64,000 nucleotides of DNA from positions 85,559 to 149,558 of the forward strand of contig NW_022985165.1 of NCBI RefSeq assembly GCF_010093535.1. The letters run 5' to 3'. Origin of the DNA: Lindgomyces ingoldianus (Eukaryota; Ascomycota; Dothideomycetes; Pleosporales; Lindgomycetaceae). Positions 23,265-36,500 of this stretch are shown one piece after another (position 1 is the stretch's first letter; every line of letters starts with the position of its first letter). The notes under the pieces were generated by a model, which saw only the letters and a list, made by a program, of their open reading frames with translations, made no database searches and had not been told where the DNA came from. The position numbers and the translations under genes are program-made.

Positions 23265-23859
23265 TGTTACGGTCTACGGTTGGACCAGCGTAACTCCACC
23301 AGCAGTGCTCCACAATCTAGCTGGATTGGGACAGGGCTCGCTTACAGACCAATCGGAGGACACAGAAGCAGCACGGCTGCCCGAAATCATGGAGGAATGC
23401 GTCGTCTAATAAGGAGACAGGCCACGTACTAATAGGAGTTCAAGGGAGCTTAAGGAGCCCTCCTTAGCAGGCTCCTATAAACTCCTCCTGCTCCCCTTAG
23501 CGCACTAAGCACATGTATATAGTTCCTATATTAAATAACTTTTAAAAAGTGTGTTTAACATTTAGTTTATTTTTTACATAGACTAAGTAGCATTTAGCTT
23601 TCTAAAGAGCTATAATACTATTTATATATCTTGCACTATATATACCTCTAACTCTATCTAACAAGGACTGTTTAACCCTAGCCTCCCTACTGCTGCACAT
23701 AGGGCAAACTATAATCTAGTTACTCTACACTATCCTCTATTAGCCTATTAGCCTGTACGTAGGACTGTACACCCTACTAGTTAGCCCCTTCTGTCTGCCC
23801 TACTTCTCCCCTAGGGATATTATTAGACCTAAGTGCTTTTTAAAGCAAAGATTATAACA
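23265..23859 (+). repeat. 5' LTR of gypsy-1
   Basis: 595 bp, TG...CA ends. The outer (left) 250 bp are nearly free of TpA-type decay while the inner part is strongly mutated; the 3' LTR shows the reverse pattern. Confidence 0.93.
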
Positions 23860-26800
23860 TTAAACACTACTCTTTTTAAAAAGTATAGATACTTTTTAAC
23901 ATAACTTAGATTCTAACATAGCCTACACTGCGCTATTAGGATCTATAAAAGTTCCTACTTAAAGTAAAGCTATTCTAGCAGAACAGATTAATTTAATTTA
24001 GGATAACATTAAAAAACTCTAGCAGATTAGTAACAAAGTTAGTAAATTACTAAAACTTAAAAAAAAAATTACTAACTTTTACTAAAAAGTAGTAGAATTA
24101 CAGAACTTTTTTAAACTTTTAAGCCTTTAGAAAGCTACTAACTAAGCCTATTAAATACATAAACTATAAGTAAAGCTAGTAAAGATCTAAAACATTTTAA
24201 CTAAAAAAGTAAGCATAGTAGCTAAGAAGACTTTAAGATTAGCCTTTTTAAAGCTTTTTAGAGAATTATTAAAAGACCTTTAACTATTCTTTATAAGATG
24301 TTACCTTTATATATAATATAACAAAGAAGCATTTTAGACTAACATAGAAATAATATTCTAGATAAGACTACACCTAGAAAGCTTCTCTGTAATTTAGTTC
24401 TAACCCTATGCAGATAATTAGATAAACTTTAGGGTAAATAGTAAAGCACTTACCTCTAAAATAAAAAAAGTATTTAGTAGTATTAAAAACTTTAAAGAAG
24501 CTTTAACAGCTATTTATAGAACTTTTAATAAAAAGAAAATTGCAGCTAATAAGCTAAACACTATAAAATAAAGAACTAGCCTAGTCTAGAACTATGCAGC
24601 ATGCTTTAGAGAACAGCTAGCTATCTATAAATAGACAGACTAGAAAGCCCTCTGCTGCATATTCTACAACAGACTAAGCAAAATAATAAAAAATAAATTT
24701 ATGCATAGTAAAAAACTAACTACTCTTAAAAATTTTATTATGTAAGTAATAACTTATAACAACTACTATAAAAAGTGTAAAAAAGAAAAAAAATAAAAAA
24801 AAACTCTCTAAAGACTAGAGTTTATTTCTAAGAAAAAAAAACTTCTATAATATAATAAAAAACTAATAAACCTTAGTTACATAAAACATATATAGAGCCT
24901 CTCTTTTAAGAAGAGCTAAGTTCTAGGACGTAATAAGCTGCCTTTAATAAAGGAATAATAAAAGTAGCTAGAGAATAAGGCCTACTTAAACTATAAAAAA
25001 GTAAAACATTTTTACTAAAATTACCTAGACTCTTAGAAGGGGGAGAATAAAAATACTACTATAATAATAAAAGCTATTACTGCTAAATACAGCCTTATAG
25101 ATAAGAAAATATTAAAAAGATTAAATAATAAACTTTACTAGTAATATAAAGAAAACTATTTTTTAAACAACTGCCTAAAAGCGTATTAAAAAGTAGTTAT
25201 TTAAAATTTTAGTAGCTTTAATATAGTGTTGCAGAACCTTATAATTTTTAAAAAATATAAAAAAAAGACTTAGATTTAAGGATATATTATAAATATTTAA
25301 AAAAAAAAAGAATAGTTTTTTCTTTAAAACTAGACCCCTAGCACTTTAGCAAGAAAGCTTTTCTAACAGTTTTAGAAATATAAATGCTAGAAGTGTAGTT
25401 TATAGCATAACTACTTAAGTTATTGCATAGTTATGCTTTACTAAATAAATATTAGTAATAACTACCTTACATTTAACATTATATAATATATAGCTAAGGT
25501 TAAATATAACATTATAGATAAAGAAAAGTAATAGCAGTTTTTTACAAAAATCTAAGATTAGAAACTAAAAGGACTAGGTAGACCTGCTAGGTTTAAAGTC
25601 CTAAAGCTAGTACTTAGAAAGCCTAAGACACTGCTTTTAAGCCTTATAATTAGCAAAAAAGCTTTAGTAATATAATAAAGCTATAGTTAGTGCGCACTTT
25701 ATAGAAATAAAACTTATAGCACTAATAATTACTAATAGAAAGGACACCCTATTTAGATAGTATAAATAAGAGAATACCTTTAGTAGACTTAGAAGAGCCT
25801 TTTTAACATGTTACATAAACTTAATAATTGTCTATACTTTTAGTACTAATGCATGTAACAGTATTGCATTAAGCATTAAAATAATAAGCATAAAACAGGC
25901 TAGTAGCCTACATAAAAGAAGAACTATAACAGCTGCTTATAGTAAAAGACAGCCTTAGCCTGCAAAACTACAAACTGTTATACCTGCTAAACTGCCCCCC
26001 TATATAAGCAGAAAAGATAGGCAGCGTGTAAAGAATAAGATAACTGTAGGTTCTACTACTTCTAGTAAAAAGTAGTAAGAAAAAAAAACTACTTAATGTT
26101 ACAATATCTAGTTAAAGACTATAAATGTAAAGTAGCTAACTACTATAACTAAAAACATTAAATTTATAAAAAAAAAGAATAAGTTTAATAATAACTTATA
26201 AAACATTAACTTTTTTTTTTAATAAAGAAATTAAACATAACATATTAGCAGTAATTATAGTAGAATAAGGGGTAGGATACAGCCTAATAACTACCTTTAC
26301 GTACAAAGAATAGCCTAGACTAGCTTTTATAGACAGTAGATGCACTTTTACTGCTATTAATAAAAATTAAGTAGATAAATAAAGTATACTATTCTGCATA
26401 AAGAAAAACCTATTTAAGGTAACTTTTGCTAACGCATTATTAATTAAGTATAGTAGAGAATAAATTAACTTAAAAACTTATAAAAAAGACTTTAAGACCT
26501 CTAACATAAAAGACTAAAGATTTATAAATATACTTTAGCTAAAAGGCAAATATAATGTAATCTTAGGCTATAATTAGCTTAAAACATATAACTTTATAAT
26601 TAACTAGAGAACTATAACTATAAAAACTCTTAATAACTATGCACATATAACCTAGTTAGCATGCTATAATAACTAATGCCTAGTCTACTAATAAGTAAAA
26701 CAGGGTAGTAGTTACTACCTTAAGAAAAGAAAACTTTAAAAATTCCCTTACTAAAAGCTAAAAGCCTAGGTAATAAAAATAATAAAAGAAGAACTTAAAA

Positions 26801-29800
26801 AAAATTTTTATAAAGAAATTAAGGTAGATAAGAATGTAAAATAGATTAGTGTTATTTAAACCTAAAAAAAGGCCACATTCTAGTTAAATATAAAGACTAT
26901 AAGAACATGTTTAAAACACTAAAGGACCTAAAAAAGCTACTACTACACTAACTCTAGAATTATGCTATTAACTTAATAAAAGACTACAACTTAAAAACTT
27001 ATAAGCTTTGCCCTTTAACAAAGGCACAGAAGAAAGCCTTATAAGAATATGTAAATAAAATATTAGTGTAAGGCTATATCTAAGAAAGCTACAGCCTAGT
27101 AGCCTTAGCTATAGTTTTTGTAAAAAAAAAAAGAAAAAAAATCTAAGTTTATTAAGACTATAAGACTTTAAATAACAACACTATCTAAAACTAGTTTCTC
27201 TTACTAATTATATAAGATATTATAAACTAATTAAAAGGAACTTAGTACTTTATAAAATTTAATGTACAAGACAGATTTAATAAAATAAGAATATAAAAAA
27301 AAAATAAGTAGCTTATAGCATTTAGAACTCTATAAGGACTTTATAAACTACTAGTAATGCTGTTTAGCCTAATAAATGCTTTAGTAACATTCTAGCGCAT
27401 TATTAATATAGCCTTTAACTTATACCTTAATGTCTTTACTCTAGTATATTTAGATAATGTCCTTATCTACTTAAAAGATACTCTAAAAAACTACATATAA
27501 AAAGTATAAAAAGTCTTAGAATAGCTTAAAAAGTATAGACTTTACCTATAGCTTTTTAAATACAAATTCTATGTTACTAAAACAGAATACTTAAAATTTA
27601 TAATTAATAGAGAAGAAATAAAGATTAACTTAGCTAAAGTATAAAAAGTACTTAAATAGCTAGAACTTATAATAGTTAAAAAAGTAAAAGGATTCCTAAG
27701 GCTATTAGGCTATGTTAGATAAATAATTAGAAACTATTTAAAAATTACTATACTATTAATAAATGCTATAACTAAGGAATAAGCAATAGCAAAGTTTGTC
27801 TAGACCTTATAAATAAATAAAGCATTTATAACACTAAAATAAGCTATAACAGCTAAACTAGTATTAAAAATGTATAATCTATAATTAGATACTAAAATCT
27901 ACACAGACGCATCTCTAGAAGCTAGCAGAGCTGCGCTGCATTAAAAACAGGAAGACAAAAAGTAGCACCTAGTTGTGTACTATTTTGCTAAGTTCTTAGG
28001 ACTTAAAGCAAGCTACAGCATACCTAACAAAGAACTAAAGGTAATATTAAATGCTATAAGAGTATAAGCTATAGAGCTATATAAAATAGTAAAGCTATTT
28101 TATATTATAACTAACTATGTAAATTTAGTTACATTCTTAATAGTAAAGAAACTCTTACTAATGCACATAAAATAGGTAATAAAGCTTGCCTAGTTTAACT
28201 GCATTATTAAGCATGTTCTAGAAACACAGAACTAGTAAGCTAACACTCTTAGCTAAAAGCTAGACTACTTTAATAAAAAAAAGAAAGGAACTAAAAAGTT
28301 TACACTTTTTAAAGAAACTAATAAAGGATAAATTTATAATAAGCTTTAACTTATAAAAGAATTCTACATGCTTATAGCTAGTAAGTAGAGATAAAAGAAT
28401 TTAATCTAAGAATATTATAAATCTCTAATGTTTAGACACTTAGAAATTAGCACCCTTTAGAAAAAGCTAAGGGCTGCTATACTATAATAAATACTAAAAG
28501 TAAAGCAACTATGTACAGAGGTGCTTAGAAAATGTAATACCTGTAATAAAAACAACTTATAAAGGCATAAAGCCTATAAGTACTTCTAACTAATTAAAGC
28601 GCTAAAGTTACTATAGATAATAATTATAATAAATTTTATTATAGAATTACCTCTGTCTAAAGAACTAGAGATAGACAGAATGTGCAACATAATTATAGTA
28701 GCTTTAGATAAAACTACTAAATATCTACATACTTAGCCCTTAAAGAAAATAATAACTACTAAAAAATTTATTTATAAATTAAAATAAAACATAATATTAG
28801 TACATATATACCCTAAGATTATTATCTTTAATAAAAATAAGCTGTTTACTAGCAGTTTCTAAAAAGTAGTAATGTAGCACTTTAGTATAACACATAAGCT
28901 ATTAACTGCCTACTACCTGCAGACAGACAGTTAAACTAAAAGAGTAAATGCAGAAGTAGAGAAGTACTTAAAAAAGTACATATTTTATATATAAAATAAC
29001 TAGGCAGCATAGCTTCTAATAGCGCAACTAGCTATTAATAATGTAGAGTTAGCTATAATAAAAAAAACACTATATAAAGCTAATTTTAGATATAACCCTT
29101 ACTTTACATTACATAGAAATTAGCTTATAGACTTATAAGAGTTAATAAATTAGCTAACAGACCTATATTAAATACATAAAAGGTTAGCTATAAAAGCTAG
29201 GTCTAGCAAAGAAGTAATAGAGAAATATGTAAATAAATTATAATAACTAGGACTAAAAATCTACCTAAGAGACTATATGTACTTTAATACTAAAAACTTT
29301 AGGATACCTAGGCCTTCTAGGAAGCTAGCAAAAAAAAAATAAAACTATATAAAGTTTTATAAACCTAACAAGACAACTATAAGCTTAAGCTTCCTCTATA
29401 TATAAAAATACACCTGTAGTTTTATGTCTCTAGATTAGAAAAAGCATCTAAAGAGATTCCTTTATCTACATAAAGATAGAAAGATAAGAAAACAGAATAT
29501 AAAGTTAAACACATTATTAGTAATTAAAAAAACTAAAAAGAATTTTTAGTAAAATAAAAAAAGTAGCTTACTAGTAAAAATATGTAGAAACTAGCTAAGA
29601 ATTTGCAGAACATGTAACTATTAGTATAAAAGTACCTTTAAGCTTATTTAAAAGAAACTAGCTAGGCAATAAGGCACCTATATTAAAAGGAATAGCTATG
29701 TTATTACTAGATAGTAGCAGCCTTTAGAGACAAGTTTTAGCTAATAAGAGTTAAAAAAAGAAACAGCTTTTTACTTTAGCCTTAAAGGCTTCTATCTTGT

Positions 29801-30339
29801 CTAAGAAGGAGAGGTCCCCCTTTAAGTACTTTACATAATAAGCCTTTAATAAATCTAGTAATTTCTAAATATAATCCTGTTTAGAACACTTCTTAGCTGT
29901 TACCTTTAAAGTTGCCTACACTTAGCGTAACATCTTTTTTCTAAGCTTCTGCTTACAGGCCTTTGCAGTAGCAGCTTTCTAAAGAAGTGTTTTCTTTTTT
30001 TTCTTTAAATAATTCTACGCAGCGTTAGAAATAAAGGTGTTATACTTACTATGCTTTTTTACACATTTAATGCACTTATCTAAGGATAAAGTTAATACAT
30101 AAGACAACCTTAAGGATTAGTAAGCGCTGCAGGGCCTTATTTTTGTATAGTAAAAAGGATTAAAACAATAAGTAACATAAAAACAGTAGGATAAATAAAA
30201 CTAACAAGCTATTTAGTATAAAAAGAATAAATATTAAGGACGCCTTTTAGCAAGTAGACACTTACTTTATAAATAAACTCTTACTAACACAGTTGTGTGA
30301 GCAGAGCGGCAAGGACGCTGCTAGAGAGAGGGGGCAGCG
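23860..30339 (+). pseudogene. Decayed gag-pol of gypsy-1
   Basis: Non-functional: dozens of in-frame TAA/TAG where CAA, CAG or TGG would be expected. Gag-like helical sequence spans about 23930-24800. The CCHC knuckle region (about 24990-25030) has lost its first cysteines. Reverse transcriptase lies at about 26950-27700, with the active-site box readable as YLDN near 27455 (from YLDD, a G-to-A change). RNase H contains IYTDASLEASRAAL near 27900. The integrase zinc-binding part (H...CNTCNK) lies at about 28430-28560, followed by the catalytic core to about 29150. The region from about 29720 to the polypurine tract is not explained by pol; see the antisense entry. Confidence 0.85.
29755..30085 (-). 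pseudogene. Candidate antisense accessory frame in gypsy-1
   Basis: Between the end of pol and the polypurine tract, the minus strand reads as a protein-like frame starting near DKCIKCVKKHSKYN, followed by a Lys/Leu-rich stretch ending near a TAA at about 29755. Stops fall mostly where TGG or CAG codons are expected, as RIP would make. The same frame appears in gypsy-4 at 63173-63530 with a better Cys motif. Function unknown; not part of standard Ty3/gypsy gene content as far as I know. Confidence 0.45.
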
Positions 30340-30934
30340 TGTTACAGTCTATAGTTAGACTAGCGTAACTCTACTAGCAGTGCTCTACAATCTAGCTAGA
30401 TTAGGACAGGGCTTGCTTACAGACTAATTAGAGGACACAGAAGCAGCACAGCTGCCTAAAATTATAGAGGAATGCGTTGTCTAATAAGGAGACAGGCCAC
30501 GTACTAATAGGAGTTTAAAGGAGCTTAAGAAGCCCTTCTTAGCAGGCTCCTATAAACTCCTCCTGCTCTCCTTAGCGCACTAAGCACATGTATATAGTTC
30601 CTACATTAAACAACCTTTAGAAGGTGTGTTTAATGTTTAGTTTATTCTTTATATAGACTAAGTAGCATTTAGCTTTTTAAAGAGCTGTAATACTATTTAT
30701 ATATCTTGCACTATATATACCTCTAACCTTGTCTAACAAGGACTGTTTAACCCCAGCCTCCCTACTGCCGCATATAGGGCAAACCACAATCTGGTCACTC
30801 TACACCATCCTCTATTAGCCTATTAGCCTGTACGTAGGACTGTACACCCTACCGGTTGGCCCCTTCCGTCCGCCCTACTTCTCCCCTAGGGATATCATCA
30901 GACCCGAGTGCTTCTCGAAGCAAGGATTGTAACA
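30340..30934 (+). repeat. 3' LTR of gypsy-1
   Basis: 595 bp, the same length as the 5' LTR. Its left part is mutated and its right, outer 250 bp are preserved (for example TACCGGTTGGCCCCTTCC near 30855). Confidence 0.93.
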
Positions 30935-30939
30935 GTTTA

Positions 30940-31754
30940 CTCTCTCTTGTTACCCCCCTATCCTGCATTCCCTCTCTATAACCTGTGTTTCCTGCTTAAT
31001 ACCTCTCACATCCTCCCCTTTGCACCTTGCGGTCTCTAGCGTTGTGTAATAAGGTAGACGCCCTGCCTGCTAAACTAATACTATGCAACTTTCCCTACTA
31101 TACTAAAAGGTACGTACAGGAATACTTAAGCTAAGTATTCTTGCATAGTATAATATATATATAGATAATGCTAGAGCTAGCACTAGCACTAGCAGTTGTC
31201 TCTAGTCTAGCCTAAACCTCTATAAGCAAGAGAAGGCCACGTGGTTAACTATGCCTACCTTGTTACACGTTGCGCCTATTCCTTTCACTGCCTAATACTG
31301 CCACGCTATGCCTAATACTGCTACCTAATATCTTTAATTTAATTGTTTTAGCATTAAAGCCTTAGTTATAAAGCCTTAGCTTATGTATTTTATTACCTCT
31401 ACAGGAATTTCTTAGAGTGCTAGGGAGCTCTAGTGCTGCCTCTGCCTCTGCCTCTGCCTCTCTATCACTGCAAAGATTAATGTAGTACATGTAATACCTT
31501 AATAAGCTGTTTTGCTTACATAACTGCTAGTTTAGCTTCTTTAACTACTGTTTAAAGATAATAGGCTAATGCCTAGAGGTGTTAGTAAGAGATTGCCTAC
31601 TAGTGTTAAGAGATGCATAAAGTAAACTACAGCAAATTGTAGCAAACTATAGCAAATTGCAGCAAACTATAGTAAATTACAGCAGCAGGCAGCAATCTCT
31701 AGTAGATATTAGTTGTGTTACAAGTAGCTCTACATATAGAGAGGGTTATAGGGG
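30940..31754. other. Unidentified segment right of gypsy-1
   Basis: Continuation of the DNA at 22951-23259. Contains a CTAGCACTAG run near 31185, a CTCTGC repeat run at 31437-31462 and a decayed stretch of AGCAAATTGT-type units at about 31627-31690 that recalls the 10-bp repeat of the solo LTR at 19618. No protein is readable and no element ends could be fixed. Confidence 0.35.
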
Positions 31755-32252
31755 GGTAATGTCTCTAGAAAAAAAGCCTTAAAAAGAGCAGCAATAACTA
31801 TACATAAGCTAGTGTTAGCGTAATAGAAAATTACTAAGCTTTAAGCAGCTAATAGGGCAGCTACATTTAGAAAGGCCTGCGCTTAACAGCTCTAAAGAAG
31901 GTTAGAGCGCGCAGTGACAGGAAGAAGGTAAAGAAGCAAGTGTAAGCTAAAGTAGGTAAGCAATCCTAAAGGCGCTGCAGATAGTGCAATTAGACTAGGC
32001 ATAACGTGCAAACGTGTAAGCAAGAAGTAGAAGTAGTATCTAAATAATATTCTAAGCTGTACTCTACTCTATAGTGCTAGAGCAGGTTGTTATAGGCTAT
32101 AATAAAGTTGTCGCGTACAGCTATCTGTCTACATATATCCTTCTGCTGTGCTAGCTAGGAGGTTGACCTTTTAGCAAACGCAACAAAAGTTTATTGTAGT
32201 GTGGTCTTAGCAAAAGTAAGCAACTCAGGTGTGTAAGCAACTGCTAATCCCT
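31755..32252 (+). mobile_element. 3' part of Fot1/pogo-like copy A1, terminus truncated
   Basis: Matches the 3' 450-500 bp of the copies at 40126-41994 and 42966-44830. It includes the subterminal stretch around 32206-32240 (GGTCTTAGCAAAAGTAAGC, then CAGGTGTGTAAGCAAC), which is the inverted counterpart of the left end at 21636. The last 20 or so bases of the TIR are missing and are replaced by the 30-bp repeat next to the solo LTR. Confidence 0.7.
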
Positions 32253-33258
32253 AACACTGTTAGATTAAAACACTATTTCTAGGCTTCCTAAGATGAATGA
32301 TGGGTTTAGATATAATGTATGGGATGATGATTGATTGTAACGTACCTAACGGGTTGGCCGGCCACACAGGTTGGCCGGCCACTTTTGCTAAGCCCCCACT
32401 AAAACCACCCTATTCTCTTGTAAAACAGCCTACTTTAGCCCTATATAAAGTAATACAACATAAGATATTATTTAAAGTCTACTTCTACTACTTTCTTACA
32501 TGTACGTAAGTTATGCCTAGTCTAATTACACTGCCTATATTACCTTTAACTTAGCTTACCTTCTTTAGCGCGCACTTGCGTCTTTAGCTTCTTCCTATTA
32601 CTACACGCTTTAAACTCCTTTAGAGCAGTTAGACAAGCCCTATCCTTAACTATTAAGGTCTTTTCTGCCTAAATTTACTTTCTTTTATGCAATTTATGTT
32701 ATGTAGTAGCCTTATTTACTGCTTAAAGCTTTGTAATCTTATAGCCTACTTTGTTATATTAATGCCCTAGATAACTGTTATCTACTCTCTATTACCTTAC
32801 TGTATTACCTTTAGCTGTCTTTGTCTCTCTAAAGCTGTAACAACTGCTCTAGTTAATATCTAGCCTATTATAAAGCCTAACTTGTTAAAGTTATACCTGT
32901 CTTTATCCTAGATACTGTACTTAGCTTTTATGTTAGCTACTAGGCGAAACTAGCCCTAGATAACCTTTAGATCTTTGTAGAGCGCTCTCTTATAATTATA
33001 CTTATAATTAAACTTTATTATAAACTTAGGGCAGTGCTTAACCCACATACTAGTCTAGTTTAAGCTAACCTGGCCTAGATTGCGCTCTGCGGGCAAGGAA
33101 TTAGCCATATTAGCTACAGCTGCGAGCCTAGGGGGAAATCTGCGCGTAATAAGCTTAAGTATGTACTTAACAACTACCTCCTTCTTAAGCTTAGTTAGAT
33201 TCCTTAATTTAGGCCAGCATTCTGCTTGTAAAGGCTGTCTAGCGCGTTAATTGCTTAG

Positions 33259-33576
33259 TGTCACGATTGTGCACGAGTAAGGTTATAGAGCTTCACGGAG
33301 GTCTAGTTTAATTACTATGTGAGGTATCATAGTAGGTACAAGACGTTGTGTAAGAAACAGGAAGGTTTAAAAAGAAATTAGTAATTAAATACTTAGCTTA
33401 AAAGTCTAAGCGCTTTAAGTATAAATTAAGCCTATTTTAAGTTTAGTTAGTGTTAAGGTAGTTTATGCTTAAGTTTATGTTTATATTATGTTATATTTAT
33501 GTTAGATGTGCACTAATAATACTCTAGTACATATCTAATATAGTTATGTCTAGGATCTAGAGAGGATACTGTAACA
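33259..33576 (-). repeat. 3' LTR of gypsy-2 (left in window)
   Basis: 318 bp. The outer left part is preserved (TGTCACGATTGTGCACGAG) while the inner right end is mutated (GGATACTGTAACA). Confidence 0.92.
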
Positions 33577-36500
33577 GTACCCCCTCTCTTATTAGAAAGA
33601 GAATCCTTTATATTAGTAGTTCTAGCATTAGGTTGTCTTTATTAGGGTACAGGTTTAGTTTAGATAGGTATTAGGTGTAGAATTAGGTTACTGCAGAGTT
33701 CTTTTATAAGGCTTTTATAGGTTCTTACAACAGTTTATTATATCTAGTCTATTTTATAAGGTATTTATAGATACATTTTTTCTTGTTAAACTAGATTTAT
33801 TTAATGTCTTTTATAATATATTCTAGTTTATTATTTATAATAATAGGTTTAAGTAGTAGGTTTAGCTGTCTAAGTAGATAGTTAGATTTAAAGGCTACTT
33901 AGCGCAGCAACAATACATAGAACACAGGGTGTATCTTTATGCTGTTAGGTAGGATTAATTAGTAAGCATGTAATAAGACTATATAAGCTACTATAAAAAA
34001 GCTAAAGTTCTTCTAATTAAGTTTCTTTAATTATTAGTTTATTTAAATATTTCTAGTGTCTAGCTAGACCTTCTTGCTAGCTACATACGCAGGGGTAAGA
34101 GTTTAAGATTAGTTTATATACTCTTGTTAAAAAGCTTAAGCCTATATAAGCTTTTTATAAATATATTTAGATATATTTTAGATTTTATTAATAAGTCTAT
34201 TTACATTTATTACTTATATAAATTAATAAGTTAGTTAGAGGGTATTTAAAGGTAGTTTAAATTTTATTTAAAGGTAGTATCTATAGTTTACTAAGAATAA
34301 AGATACTTATATTAATTTAGATATTATGTTATTAGCTTTAAACTATGCTATAGCTAACTATTTTACCTAGTTATCCTACTAGTAGTTTATGTACACTTAT
34401 AAGACTTATTTTATTATAGTGTTTACATTCTTAGTCTAGCTGTTAGTCTTTAGGTAAAAAGCTATAGATAGATAAAAGATAATTTAGAGCTATTTATAAA
34501 GTTTATTTTAAAAGGCTAAGACAAACTACATACCTCTGTCTAATATAATTATGTTAGGTAGGCTATAGTGCACTTATACATATTAGTAGAATAACTAGGC
34601 TATATTAGGGGCAGTTATAAAGGAACATAGTATTAAGTGTTAATACTTAGTTAAGTAATTAATAACTACTATAATATTTATATACCCTTTAAATAAAAGT
34701 AGGTTTATAATAAAATTAATTAATATGTTTTTTTAAGCTTATTTAAAAATTAAAAGTAGTTTAAGCAGGCTATTATACTTTTTTTAAAAGGCTTTTACTT
34801 TACAGCAAGTATAGCAACATAATACATATTAGCGTATAGTATAGAACATGCAGGGCTAGTAGTACTCTCTCTGTAGTAGGTTAAAAGTCTTTCCTCTGCC
34901 TAGGTGTCCTTTAATAGGCAAGTTATGTATAATTTAAAGTAGTTTAATTCTTAGTTTATTAGAATTAGAAATTATAAGTTAGTTACAGTAATATAGCTTA
35001 CTATTTTAGTTTTTATAGTTAGCTAGTGTTACCTTTTTTAACTAACTAGCGCTATTTTAGAGTAAGTTTAAAGTTTCTTAGATAAATTTATTATTTAAAT
35101 ACTTATTAATAATAATTTAATTAATTATTTAATCTATTTTATTTAGGTTAAGGTCTAAAAATAGCTTAAGTTAAAGTAGAGTTTAGTGTTAAGCCTTTTA
35201 CACTTTTTTTTAAGTAAAAATGTTTTAGAATTACTTTATAAAGGCATCTAGTTTCTCTCTATCTTAACTAAGATAATAAGTAATCTTAAAATTAAAATAA
35301 AATAGATATTTAGACTAATAGGCTTATTAGTAGCTAAGTTATTTTATAGTTATAAAGTACTGCAAGTTCTTATAGTTAGATAGGACCTGTATTAGATGCG
35401 CTACACCTTTTAGTTTAGGTTGCTATTATTTAAAGCAGTGTACTATAGCAAGTAATTTTTTATTATAGATCTTATAATTGCCTTCTGCAGGGCTTATTCT
35501 TTTTAAGAAGTATGTAATAGGCCTAATAGTCCTGTCTAGCTTAGTCTAGAAAAGAACTCCTGCTACTACATAGTCTAAGGCATTAGCTTTTATAAGTATT
35601 AGTAGTTTAAAGTTAAAGTAGTAGAGTATTAAAGCTTTAGTAAAGGCTTTCTTTAGCTAGTTAAAAAACTATTAGTAATTTAAGTTAAAGTTAAATTAAA
35701 TCTTTTTTTTAGTAAGTGTAATTATAAGGCTTACTAGCTATAAAAAGTTGTTAATAAATTATTAGTAAAAGTTAGTAAATCTTATAAAAGCTTAAACATC
35801 TTTTATGTCCTTTAGGTATTACTAATCTAGCATAGTCTAAACCTTAATAAGGTCTATTTAGATGCTATCTATAAAGATTACATATTCTAAATATATAACC
35901 TTTAATTAGTAGAACTTGCATTTATCTACATTAAGTTACAGACCTACTTCTTTTATAGCCTTTAGCACTAGGTGTACATGCTATTTATGCTCTAAAAGGC
36001 TATTACTATAGATTAAAATATTATTAATATACATAGTGTAGAACATATCTAGGTAGAGTTAGAGCAAGTTGTTTATAAAATATTAAAAAGTACTAGGCGT
36101 GTTAGCTAAGCTAAAGGGTATTACTAGGTACTTAAATAGTCTATATTAGGTCTAAAACACTATTAGCTACTTATTACCCTTTACTATTTTTAGCTTATTA
36201 AAAGCAGTAATAATATCTAACTTTATAAAATACTTTACTTTACTTAGTTAGCTTAAAGTTTCTTATAAAAAAAAAATTAAGTATTAGTTTTTAATAGTAA
36301 TAGTGTTTAGTCTTTAGTAGTTAACATAGAATTAAAGCCTACCTCTAGGTTTCTTTATAAATAGTATAAGTAACACTACTAGTAAAAAGCTAGCTTAAAT
36401 AAACCTTTTCTTTAAGTTCTTATTAAGGTATTTTTAAAGCACTTTTAATTTATTTAGTAACATCTTATATAGTAGCCTATAACTAAGTTGTTTACTAGGC

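Larger units (their letters stand above)
23265..30934 (+). mobile_element. Complete Ty3/gypsy LTR retrotransposon (gypsy-1), 7,670 bp, TSD GTTTA
   Basis: Two 595-bp LTRs (23265-23859 and 30340-30934) begin TGTTAC and end TAACA. The 5-bp target duplication GTTTA lies at 23260-23264 and 30935-30939. A purine-rich tract ending GAGAGGGGGCAGCG abuts the 3' LTR (30325-30339), fixing plus orientation. The order of readable remnants (Gag zinc knuckle, RT, RNase H, integrase) is that of Ty3/gypsy. The LTR pair differs almost only by C/T and G/A transitions. The element is inactivated by RIP-like mutation. A related copy, with almost equal internal length once its insertions are removed, lies at 49256-64000. 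Confidence 0.95.

Noticed and set aside
31627..31690. Possible CRISPR-like or satellite array of AGCAAATTGT units
   Set aside because: Units are about 10-11 bp without spacers in a eukaryotic transposon context; probably a decayed version of the LTR repeat.
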